Positions 1 to 7,510 of a stretch of DNA of 64,000 nucleotides are shown here, piece by piece; position 1 is the stretch's first letter; each line of letters starts with the position of its first letter. A model generated the notes under the pieces. The model saw only the letters and a program-made list of their open reading frames with translations, ran no database searches and had not been told where the DNA came from. Source of the DNA: Oscillatoria acuminata PCC 6304 (GTDB lineage: Bacteria > Cyanobacteriota > Cyanobacteriia > Cyanobacteriales > Laspinemataceae); the NCBI RefSeq assembly GCF_000317105.1, contig NC_019693.1, positions 4,031,227-4,095,226 on the forward strand, in the 5' to 3' direction. Both the position numbers and the translations under genes were made by a program.

Positions 1-1
1 A

Positions 2-1510
2 AGTGGTCATACCTTGCTGTTAATCAACCCCCATCTACCTTGGTCCGACCCGTATCATTGGTATGAAGCTCAACTCAACGCCCCGGGAATCAATGCCTCT
101 GGAGTGGCCCTCGTGGGTATCCCCGTACTCAGTATGGCCTTTAACGATAATTTAGGTTGGGCGCATACAGTCAATCCACATAAAGGTTGGGATTTATATG
201 AAGTTACAGTGGAAAACGAGGGGTATCGATTTGACGGTGAAGTGAGAAAATTTGAAGCCCAGGAACAAACCCTCTGGGTAAAACAGGAAGATGGATCATT
301 GAGCGAGTATCCCCTGCGGGTTAAACATTCTATACAAGGACCGATTATAGAAGAATCCGAAGGGAAGGCGATCGCCCTGCGGGTAGTGGGATTAGATGCA
401 CCGGGGGCGCTACAAGAATGGTGGAATATGGCAACCGCTACAGAACTCACAGACTTTGAAGCGGCATTACAACCGCTGCAAATTCCCATGTTTAACATCA
501 TTTATGGCGACTCTCAGGGACATATCCTACACCTGTATAATGGTCAAGTTCCCGTGCGAGAAGGCGGCACATTTGAAGACGGATTCCAAATTCTTCCCGG
601 GGATACTTCCGCTACCTTGTGGACCGAAATCCACCCCTATCAAGACCTCCCCCGGTTACTCGACCCGCCAACCGGCTGGTTACAAAATGCCAATGATCCC
701 CCTTGGAGTACCACCTTCCCCAGAGCGATCGCACCGGAAGACTATCCCTCCTATATTGCCCCCTCGGAAATGTCCTTTAGAGCACAGCGATCGGTGCGAA
801 TGATCGCAGAACAAGAGAAAATCAGTTTTCAGAAACTCATAGAGTATAAACATTCCACTCGCATGGAACTAGCCGATCGCATTCTGGACGACTTGATTGC
901 TGCGGCGAAAGAGAGTCAGTCATCCGTCGCACATCAAGCGGCAGAAGTTCTGAGTCGCTGGGATCGTCATGCCAATGCTGACAGTCGAGGTGCGGTATTA
1001 TTCGCCTTCTGGGTAACAGAAATGGAACTCTCCGAACTATTTGTCATCCCCTGGAATCCCGATGCACCCCTGGATACCCCAACCGAACTCGCCAACAGCG
1101 ATCGGGCTGTTGAGGTTCTTGAAGCCGTTGCCACAGAAATCAGCGATCGCATCGGGTCCTTAGATGTCCCCTGGGGAGACATCTTTCGCTTCCGCTTAGA
1201 TGAGATAGACTTGCCTGCCAATGGGGGTTATGGCTTCCTGGGACTGTTCCGAAATATCTGGTTTGACGAGGCAGAAGATGGCCGATTTGAAGCCATTGGT
1301 GGAGATTCTTATATTGCGGCGATCGAATTTAGCCCATCAGTCAGAGCTCAAGCCGTGTTAAGTTATGGGAATTCTAGTCAACCAAACTCCCCCCATCGCA
1401 CGGATCAATTAGAACTATTTGCAACCCAACAATTGCGTCCAGTTTGGCGCTCAAGAACGGAAATATTGAGCCATTTAGAATACCAAGAAACCTTAAAGTT
1501 CACTCCCTAA
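2..1510 (+). CDS. Penicillin acylase family protein, 3' part (5' end outside window)
   Basis: This is an open frame entering from the left edge. The first in-frame residues read SGHTLLLINPHLPW, which matches the conserved 'LLxNPHL' block of penicillin G/acyl-homoserine-lactone acylases (N-terminal nucleophile hydrolases). The next block (GVALVGIPVLSMAFNDNLGW) is also typical of the beta subunit. The family matures by autocleavage before a catalytic Ser, which should lie a little upstream of the window. The family hydrolyses amide bonds of beta-lactams, N-acyl-homoserine lactones or related acyl amides, usually in the periplasm; the substrate here is unknown. About 500 residues are visible. 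The TTG at 14 is only an internal codon. Decayed MITEs follow directly. Confidence 0.88.
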   Translation, partial: SGHTLLLINPHLPWSDPYHWYEAQLNAPGINASGVALVGIPVLSMAFNDNLGWAHTVNPHKGWDLYEVTVENEGYRFDGEVRKFEAQEQTLWVKQEDGSLSEYPLRVKHSIQGPIIEESEGKAIALRVVGLDAPGALQEWWNMATATELTDFEAALQPLQIPMFNIIYGDSQGHILHLYNGQVPVREGGTFEDGFQILPGDTSATLWTEIHPYQDLPRLLDPPTGWLQNANDPPWSTTFPRAIAPEDYPSYIAPSEMSFRAQRSVRMIAEQEKISFQKLIEYKHSTRMELADRILDDLIAAAKESQSSVAHQAAEVLSRWDRHANADSRGAVLFAFWVTEMELSELFVIPWNPDAPLDTPTELANSDRAVEVLEAVATEISDRIGSLDVPWGDIFRFRLDEIDLPANGGYGFLGLFRNIWFDEAEDGRFEAIGGDSYIAAIEFSPSVRAQAVLSYGNSSQPNSPHRTDQLELFATQQLRPVWRSRTEILSHLEYQETLKFTP

Positions 1511-1513
1511 ATC

Positions 1514-1842
1514 TAGCCCTGCCAAGGTGTTTGCCTTAAGATAACTTGGTGAAGGAGTCACTACGAACGTTTATAGTAACCCCTTCATCGGTAGCCCTCT
1601 CAAGGTGTCATCCCAGGCTGTATAAAGTTTTCCGGGGTTTAAAACCTAGCCCTGTCAAGGTGTATTCGTAGGGGCGTATTGCATACGCCCTCTCATGTAT
1701 GCAATACGCCCCTACAAGAAACAGGGATGAGGCGGGATTCCATTGACGAATAAAGAGGGCGTATGCAATACGCCCCTACAAGAAACAGGGATGAGGCGGG
1801 ATTCAATTTACCACCTTGACAGGGCGAGCTAGGTTTTAAAAC
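1514..1842. repeat. Nested MITE remnants with TAGCCCTGTCAAGG-type ends
   Basis: No gene is seen here. Three versions of the same terminal repeat occur in one direction: TAGCCCTGCCAAGGTG at 1514, TAGCCCTCTCAAGGTG at 1592 and TAGCCCTGTCAAGGTG at 1647. The inverted partner CACCTTGACAGGGC is at 1812-1825. Inside are palindromic cores built on GCGTATTGCATACGCCC, one of them partly duplicated (about 1670-1715 and 1757-1781, each followed by the same ACAAGAAACAGGGATGAGG tail). The outer flanks GGTTTAAAACCTAGC and GCTAGGTTTTAAAACC are also inverted copies. The cluster is a decayed relative of the 189-bp MITE at 3.5 and 20.3 kb, with a different middle. Confidence 0.8.
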
Positions 1843-3422
1843 CCGATCGCCTTAAGCATGGCGAGATGCTTGTTTAAGGGGGCGATGGTATTAGCGGCGA
1901 TCGCCCCACTAGCAGCAACAGCCGGTAACCCAATGCCGGGAAACGTGGAATCCCCACAACAAAACAACCCCGATAAAGGCGTCGTCGGACCGGGAAAAAA
2001 ACCCTTTCCCGCAGCAATAGCAGGACCATACGAACCCCTGTCCCGACGCAAAAACCGCTCATGGGTCAGAGGTGTTCCCACCAAAGTTACCTCACATCGC
2101 TGCCGAATATCCGGAATAATCCGTTCTAATCCTTGCCACATCACCTCCGCCCGTTCTTGCTTCAAATCTTGATAAGCGGCACTATTACGCTCAAGTCCCG
2201 CCCATAACTCATAAGGTTCATTCCCCGGTGTATAAACATGAATCCCGTGCTTTCCTGGGGGGGCGAGAGATGAGTCTAACACCGAAGGAATCGAGACTAA
2301 AACAACATTTTGCGGGGCCGTTACCCCTTGACTCCAGTCGTTGACAATGATATAATGACAGGCTAAGTCCGACAGTAATCCAGCGGCATCGATGCCGAGG
2401 TGCAAGTGCATAAAACTCTCACAAGCGGGAGTGGCTTGACGGCGACTGCGAAAGGATTTCGGAACCGCATCATCCGGTAACAATTTCAACGTATCCCACA
2501 CCGACGCATTGGACACCACCGCTTGACGGGCATGAATCACCGTTCCTCCCCGCAGACGCACGCCAACAGCGCGATCGCCTTTTACCAGCACTTGTTCAAC
2601 ATGAGCATTCAACCGCAACTGTCCCCCCTGTTTTTCCAGACCCCGAACCAAAGCATCTGCGATCGCGCCACTGCCGCCAATCGGATACTCTAGCACCACC
2701 CCGGGGCGATACCATTCCGCAAACATAAAGGCCATTTCTGCGGCGCTAGTCCCCGATGCAGGCAGTCCAGAGAGCAGAAAACAGAGCAAATCCAACCAGT
2801 TGCGGATAAACGGGTCCTGAATCACCTCATCCATGATGCGACTAAAGGGCCCGGTGAGTTTGACGATGTTTCCCAAGTGAGGCAAAACCCCTGGTGCAAA
2901 ACGTGCCGTGGCGATCGCCGCCCCCCAATCCCAGCGCAAAGCAGTCGGAGGAATCGCCTTTGCTGCTGCCGCTAACGGTTCCATAACTTGTTGCAACCTC
3001 CGCCATTCCTGCACCGCACCCCTGCCGCGCAACTCTTGCAGCACCTCACAAAACGGGTCCGCACCCACTGCAATCTTTAACTCACCTTCGGGAAGATAAC
3101 AACCCCAAGTATCATAAGTCAGACAAGGCACAGACTCCCCAATGATATCCAACACTTGTTTAAGCGGGTGAGCCGAGGGAGAGTCAGACAACCCAGAATG
3201 CAACGATGGACCCGAATCAAAGGTATAACCATTTCTTGAAAAACTATGAGCTGCACCCCCTGCGATACTATGACTCTCACAGACAGTTACCGCAAACCCA
3301 TACTGTGCCAACAGTGCAGCACAGCACAATCCGCCAATCCCACTCCCGATGACCAGAACATCGGTGAGTTCTTCCCCAGACGGAGGAGTGACAGAATCAA
3401 AGGGTTGAGAGACAGGAGTCAC
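1836..3422 (-). CDS. FAD-dependent oxidoreductase, carotenoid isomerase/phytoene desaturase-like
   Basis: The 528-aa protein has an N-terminal Rossmann FAD-binding motif, VLVIGSGIGG at residues 22-31 (GxGxxG at 26-31), then an ESHSIAGGAAHSF segment, as in the CrtI/CrtISO amine-oxidase superfamily. Near the C-terminus, GLFCCGDSTFPGIGLPAV is the second FAD contact that the family uses. The size suits CrtISO-like enzymes, which isomerise or desaturate carotenoids at membranes, but the exact reaction cannot be read from sequence. The start is GTG and has no strong ribosome-binding site, so the N-terminus is uncertain. The gene lies between MITE clusters and appears monocistronic. Confidence 0.82.
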   Translation of the reverse strand: MTPVSQPFDSVTPPSGEELTDVLVIGSGIGGLCCAALLAQYGFAVTVCESHSIAGGAAHSFSRNGYTFDSGPSLHSGLSDSPSAHPLKQVLDIIGESVPCLTYDTWGCYLPEGELKIAVGADPFCEVLQELRGRGAVQEWRRLQQVMEPLAAAAKAIPPTALRWDWGAAIATARFAPGVLPHLGNIVKLTGPFSRIMDEVIQDPFIRNWLDLLCFLLSGLPASGTSAAEMAFMFAEWYRPGVVLEYPIGGSGAIADALVRGLEKQGGQLRLNAHVEQVLVKGDRAVGVRLRGGTVIHARQAVVSNASVWDTLKLLPDDAVPKSFRSRRQATPACESFMHLHLGIDAAGLLSDLACHYIIVNDWSQGVTAPQNVVLVSIPSVLDSSLAPPGKHGIHVYTPGNEPYELWAGLERNSAAYQDLKQERAEVMWQGLERIIPDIRQRCEVTLVGTPLTHERFLRRDRGSYGPAIAAGKGFFPGPTTPLSGLFCCGDSTFPGIGLPAVAASGAIAANTIAPLNKHLAMLKAIGF

Positions 3423-3499
3423 AGTTGGTTCAGAGATTCAGGACAGGATTTGCCCATGATATCAGCCCAGGGGATGTCCCGCTCAGTCAAATCCGGCGG

Positions 3500-3510
3500 A
3501 GGATAAATAC
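3500..3510. repeat. Target-site duplication, left copy (MITE locus A)
   Basis: AGGATAAATAC stands immediately outside the left terminal inverted repeat and recurs at 6224-6234 immediately outside the right one. It is an 11-bp direct repeat, as expected for a transposase-driven insertion. Confidence 0.88.
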
Positions 3511-3601
3511 TAGCCCTGTCAAGGTGTGTAGATTGTAGGGGCGTATTGCATACGCCCTCTTTTGGGCGTATGCAATACGCCCCTACAAGAAACCCTAATT
3601 T

Positions 3602-6125
3602 ATTAGGGGTCGAGAATGGAGTCACCTCCATCCCCTCCCATTCAGAACCGGACATGAGACTTTCACCTCATCCGGCTCCTAGTTTAGACGCCCATTGTCA
3701 TTGGTACGACTTGACGTTCTGCATATCTTCAGCCGTCTTTTTATCGTGACAGTGCCGATGCAATAACTGTAGATTTCGGTATTCATCTTTACCTCCCATT
3801 GAGAGTGGCTGGATGTGGTCAACCTCCATCAAGTCTTCCATTGCGAAATATTGTCCGCAACGTGAACATCGGCCTGAGTGCTTTTTAAGCAATTTTGCTA
3901 CTCGCATTGGAACTTCTAATGAGGTTCCTCTTCTAGTTGCCCAATAACTCCAATTTCCGTCATACGGGGATGCTTCTGGCTTGACCAATGTATGCCTTGT
4001 AATTTGAGTATAGGAGTGTTTCCAGAGACTTAATCCGTCTTTTGCTTGAAACAGCCACTTCTCATTTCTTTCCTTTCCGTTTCCGATTTTAACCGTGACC
4101 TTATGGAAATATTTTCTCAGCTTTTCAAGGTTTGCCTGACCGCATCTTGATACTGTCCATGCCCTCAATTGTTGCCAAATATTATGGTCCATTTGGTTGA
4201 AGGTTTCCATTGAAACTACTCCTGAGTAGTAATTACTCCACCCTCTGATGATTGGGTTTAGTCTACTTATCAGAGCCGCTTGGGGTGCAGTTTTATGATT
4301 TTTGATGACACCCTTTAGCGCTTCACTGTGGGCTTTGATTGCTTTGGCGCTTGGCTTGATATGGGTTTTATGCCCGATTAGTCTGCTGTTTGCGCCTCCT
4401 GTTTTCCCGGACTTGTATTTACCTACTGGATATTGCCTGATGGTAAATCCGAGAAAATCAAATCCTGGTGTGACCTTTTCTCCATTTACTTCGATTTCTC
4501 TAAGTGTGTGGCATATTTTGGTCTTTTCAGGTTTAAGCTCAAGTCCTACAAACTTTAGCCAGTTTTCCAAAGCTATCTTGCATTGATTGATGATTTCAAT
4601 CTCTGGTGAGATTACTACGAAATCATCAGCATATCTGATTAAGGTGGCCTTGACTTTCTGACCTTTCCTTTTTGGATACAGTTCTTCGATTAACCTGGCC
4701 ATTCCATCCAATGCAATGTTGGCCAGGAGTGGACTTATTACCCCTCCTTGAGGTGTCCCGCTTTCAGTATCCTCAAATATGCCATTATCCACTACCCCTG
4801 CCTTTAACCATTGTTTGATTTGGCGACGGTGTTGTAAACAACAATCTAATTTGGACAGTAGGTATTCATGGTTAATCTTGTCGAAGCATTTGGTTATATC
4901 TGCATCTAGGACATAGTAACTGCCCTGATTTATGGATGCGTAGATACGACCTATTGCGTCGTGAGCAGAGCGTCCGGGTCGAAACCCATAGCTCGTCCCT
5001 TCAAACCTAGCTTCCCATTCGGGTTCTAAGGCTTGTTTAACCAAGGCTTGCTCGGCTCTATCTCTAATGATTGGGATACCCAATGGGCGCTTTTCATCAC
5101 GTCCTGGTTTGGGAATCCAAACCCTTCTGAGTGCTTTGGCTTTAGAGTGTTTACCAAGGTCCTTAGCAAGTTCGAGACGTTGTTTGGGTTTTAAGGATTT
5201 TACACCATCTATCCCTGCCGTCTTCTTGCCTTGGTTATCTTGGGTCACTTTCCTGACCGCTAAGAGCCTAGCGTAGTATGATGAAGTTAGAAGTTTTTGC
5301 AACCTTCTTGCTTTGGCATCCTGTCCCGATTTAGCCGCTTGGAAAATACGTTTTTGCAACTTAAATACTTTTCTTTGAACTTTTGTCCAAGGAATTGCGT
5401 TCCATGTTTCCGTAGTCTTTAAACTCGTTTTAACCGTATTCATTGCTACTGTCATCCTTTCCTTGCATCTAAACCGTAACCTGTTAGCCTATCCATTCCA
5501 TTACCGAATGGCGTTTTGCTTCGGGTTACATCTCACCCCCTCAGTGCTGACGCTTACACTTATCACTACTTAGGTAATCGACCAATTACTAAGAGCATCT
5601 GAGGGGTTATAACGTTCCGTCTATGTGGGTGATTCGCTTTTAGGCTTGTCCTATCTCCCGGTGGAATTGAGGGTTTGTGTAGAGGAATACGAAAAGCCTC
5701 TACCTTTCCACGTATCCTTTTTGGATGCAGTGTTTCATCCCATTTCACTGCTCATTTTTTACGAGAGTTCAAGCCGGACATTCAGTTTCCTTAGCCATGA
5801 GCGATTGGCAGTGGTCTCTATTGTGGTGTTGGGCTACCTCTTAGAGCCTTCCGTTCCCCGCTTCAATCCTAGGGTCGTGACTCCTAAAACTGGGGGTGGC
5901 TATCGCCGTTGCACCTGAAAAGTGTTGCCAACAAATTATTGCACTACTCATCAGAACCCTGTGCCGTCCTACCTTGAGTACCAAATTGGTAACTCATTTG
6001 GACACGCATAGACAGTTATGAGGTCATCTGGGACGAGTCCCTTTATCTAACCCAAGGGGGGTTAAAGCCTCACTGGGGGTTATTTCAGGCATTTCAGCCT
6101 TATTTCACTCCCAAACGTTTCGCAC
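3602..6125 (-). mobile_element. Group II intron, copy 1 (2524 bp)
   Basis: Read on the minus strand the intron starts GTGCGAAACG at 6125 and ends CCCCTAAT at 3602. The boundaries come from comparison with the uninterrupted target at 6175-6206. Domain V is visible after the ORF: a hairpin GAGCCGGATGAGG-GAAA-type loop-CTCATGTCCGGTTC near 3640-3670. Domain VI follows (GGGGATGGAG...CTCCATTCTCGACCCC), with an unpaired A near its 3' side that would serve as branch point. Domain IV holds the maturase gene. The 5' exon is TAAATTTAATGACGAA and the 3' exon AAATTAGGGTTTCTTG. The copy looks intact and potentially active. Confidence 0.93.
3698..5455 (-). CDS. ltrA: Group II intron reverse transcriptase/maturase, copy 1
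   Basis: The 585-aa intron-encoded protein has an N-terminal RT0-like region, a reverse transcriptase domain with the catalytic RYADDFVVIS block near residues 272-281, and a maturase (X) domain around WSNYYSGVV at about residue 400. It ends in an HNH endonuclease domain (CSRCGQYF... DHIQPLSMGG ...HRHCHDKK, about residues 525-575). It promotes splicing of its own intron, nicks the target and reverse-transcribes the integrated RNA. The protein appears identical to copy 3 (23610-25367) and differs from copy 2 at about two dozen residues. No frameshift is present. Confidence 0.95.
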   Translation of the reverse strand: MTVAMNTVKTSLKTTETWNAIPWTKVQRKVFKLQKRIFQAAKSGQDAKARRLQKLLTSSYYARLLAVRKVTQDNQGKKTAGIDGVKSLKPKQRLELAKDLGKHSKAKALRRVWIPKPGRDEKRPLGIPIIRDRAEQALVKQALEPEWEARFEGTSYGFRPGRSAHDAIGRIYASINQGSYYVLDADITKCFDKINHEYLLSKLDCCLQHRRQIKQWLKAGVVDNGIFEDTESGTPQGGVISPLLANIALDGMARLIEELYPKRKGQKVKATLIRYADDFVVISPEIEIINQCKIALENWLKFVGLELKPEKTKICHTLREIEVNGEKVTPGFDFLGFTIRQYPVGKYKSGKTGGANSRLIGHKTHIKPSAKAIKAHSEALKGVIKNHKTAPQAALISRLNPIIRGWSNYYSGVVSMETFNQMDHNIWQQLRAWTVSRCGQANLEKLRKYFHKVTVKIGNGKERNEKWLFQAKDGLSLWKHSYTQITRHTLVKPEASPYDGNWSYWATRRGTSLEVPMRVAKLLKKHSGRCSRCGQYFAMEDLMEVDHIQPLSMGGKDEYRNLQLLHRHCHDKKTAEDMQNVKSYQ

Positions 6126-6174
6126 TTCGTCATTAAATTTACCTCTTGTAGGGGCGCGAGAGTGATCGCCTGTC

Positions 6175-6206
6175 CAAGAAACCCTGATTTTTCGTCATTA
6201 AATTTA
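6175..6206 (-). other. Unoccupied group II intron homing site (site 1 of the MITE)
   Basis: On the minus strand the sequence is TAAATTTAATGACGAA joined directly to AAATCAGGGTTTCTTG. At 20337-20352 and 22875-22890 the same two halves are separated by a full intron. The junction (between 6190 and 6191) contains five A residues, two from the 5' exon and three from the 3' exon, which fixes the intron ends as GTGCG and CTAAT. Confidence 0.9.
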
Positions 6207-6223
6207 TCACCTTGACAGGGCTA

Positions 6224-6234
6224 AGGATAAATAC
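6224..6234. repeat. Target-site duplication, right copy (MITE locus A)
   Basis: AGGATAAATAC is identical to 3500-3510 and directly abuts the right terminal inverted repeat. Confidence 0.88.
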
Positions 6235-6240
6235 CCAGCC

Positions 6241-6530
6241 GTAGGGGCGCTTCGCGAAGCGCCCCGACAGTCGGAGGATTTATCCTTACCAGGGTAGGTT
6301 CCTCGTGTCACGGCTCTGCCGTGACACGCCCGATCAGCGGCTCTGCCGCCTGTATAGGGACTGAAGTTGAAGCCGGACATGGGCGCATGACTTGGCATAA
6401 TTTAGAGTGGCTCTCGTGTCATGGCTATAGGGGGAAACATATAATTGGCAGCTTCAACGCTTCTATGGGGACTGGAGGCAGAGCCTCAAGAAGTGCGTGA
6501 CTCGGCAGAGCCAAGTCACGAGGATAAAAG
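6241..6530. repeat. Intergenic palindromes, no gene seen
   Basis: This stretch holds a perfect palindrome around GGGGCGCTTCGCGAAGCGCCCC (6243-6264). It also holds two look-alike hairpins based on CGTGTCACGGCTCTGCCGTGACACG (about 6303-6328) and CGTGACTCGGCAGAGCCAAGTCACG (about 6494-6518). The left part continues the AGGATAAATAC flank, with TCGGAGGATTTATCC pairing against it. Such repeats are common between cyanobacterial genes and may fold in RNA. No reading frame here looks real. Confidence 0.6.
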
Positions 6531-6537
6531 CTATGAA

Positions 6538-6756
6538 TTAAGGATATACGGCTTGAGATTGAGACTCCTGTAGCACTTTCAACATTGTATCTGCTGCCTC
6601 ATCCGCACCATAAGGCGACCACAGGGGGTAAGATTGCTCAGACTGAATCAGACTGGTTTCCTGCTGGGCTAATTCGGAGAGCAGAATCTGCATGATATAG
6701 AACTGATCTGAACGACTCAGTGCTCTCAAGGTCGAGATTAATTCCGATGACACCAT
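6538..6756 (-). CDS. Small conserved-type protein of unknown function (72 aa)
   Basis: The 72-aa product begins MVSSELISTLRALSRSDQ and carries a YPLWSPYGADEAADTMLKVLQ segment near the C-terminus. From memory, that segment resembles short cyanobacterial proteins with an 'SPxDAxEAA' box. A helical N-terminus followed by this box recalls small antitoxin-like or ParD-type proteins, but no toxin gene is adjacent. A good ribosome-binding site (CGGGAGTTTTTGAG before ATG) supports translation. Function is not assigned. Confidence 0.6.
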   Translation of the reverse strand: MVSSELISTLRALSRSDQFYIMQILLSELAQQETSLIQSEQSYPLWSPYGADEAADTMLKVLQESQSQAVYP

Positions 6757-6904
6757 CTCAAAAACTCCCGTTAAGCCAGATTCACTTTGCTATCGTAATG
6801 CTTTCAGTCTGGCGGTGAGTTGTTGGGTTTTGCTGTTGCTGCACCCCACCTCCAGAACGCTATACATTTTGTCAAATTCTGGGGTGATCCATGACGGTGT
6901 GCTC

Positions 6905-7288
6905 TTAGCTCCGATCAATGATCTGGCTGATTTTTCCACCCTGGAAAGCAAATTCTGATTGACCTTTGAGGTTCAGGACTGTTCCTGCCGCAGGGCCATC
7001 AGGTATGTTTACCGCAAGGCAGCCACAATAGGCAATTTCGGCCACTACCGACTCTTCCCTGAATGTCACTTTGGTGATGTGCTGCTCTCGCTCAGAGAAC
7101 AAGACTTTGGACTGTTCTGCAAGTTGCCTGAATGCTTCAACGCCAGTGGTGGAGGCGGTAAGCTCGCCGCCCGTGTAATTCTCAAAGCGAACGTCTGGGG
7201 ATAGAAGCGCCACCATGCCATCAATGTCAAAGGCGTTATAAGCTGCCAAATAGCGATCAATCAGTTCTTGTTTTTCAGCGTTGTTCAT
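6905..7288 (-). CDS. SnoaL/NTF2-like domain protein
   Basis: The 127-aa protein is a single alpha+beta-barrel domain. The opening helix ELIDRYLAAYNAFDIDGMVALLSPDVRFEN and the later strand pattern with a C-terminal GGKISQIID match the SnoaL-like/nuclear transport factor 2 fold. Members include ester cyclases, ketosteroid isomerases and many binding proteins; the activity here cannot be deduced. The length is normal for the fold. It lies alone between the small ORF at 6.5 kb and the divergent NB-ARC gene. Confidence 0.82.
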   Translation of the reverse strand: MNNAEKQELIDRYLAAYNAFDIDGMVALLSPDVRFENYTGGELTASTTGVEAFRQLAEQSKVLFSEREQHITKVTFREESVVAEIAYCGCLAVNIPDGPAAGTVLNLKGQSEFAFQGGKISQIIDRS

Positions 7289-7510
7289 GATGTTTCTAAG
7301 GCTGGATTAACTGTCCACTTCCCACTTTAAAATAACCGTTCGGCTGTGGCTAAATGCGATCGCAATCGGTGTGGACGACTGAAAACTTGATGGGAAAAGG
7401 GGTCAAAGTGATGACTGACGCACCCGACACAGGGAAAGAACGGACTAGACAAATTCTGCCCAAGTTGATGAACCTTCAGTAAAATAGTTGCAGTGGTGGA
7501 GGGACAGGGT

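Larger units (their letters stand above)
3511..6223. mobile_element. MITE locus A (189 bp) interrupted by one group II intron
   Basis: The ends are perfect 16-bp inverted repeats, TAGCCCTGTCAAGGTG (3511-3526) and CACCTTGACAGGGCTA (6208-6223), flanked by an 11-bp duplication. Removing the intron (3602-6125) leaves 189 bp, exactly the length of the intron-less element at locus B. The element has no reading frame for a transposase, so it was presumably mobilised in trans. Its interior has a GCGTATTGCATACGCCC palindrome near the left end and two copies of the intron target site. One copy is filled and the other (6175-6206) is empty. The 11-12-bp duplication would suit an IS4-type transposase, but that is inference. 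Confidence 0.9.

Noticed and set aside
3602-6125. Intron copy 1 as an insertion disrupting a protein gene
   Set aside because: Exons on both sides are MITE sequence within an intergenic region; no interrupted reading frame is found.
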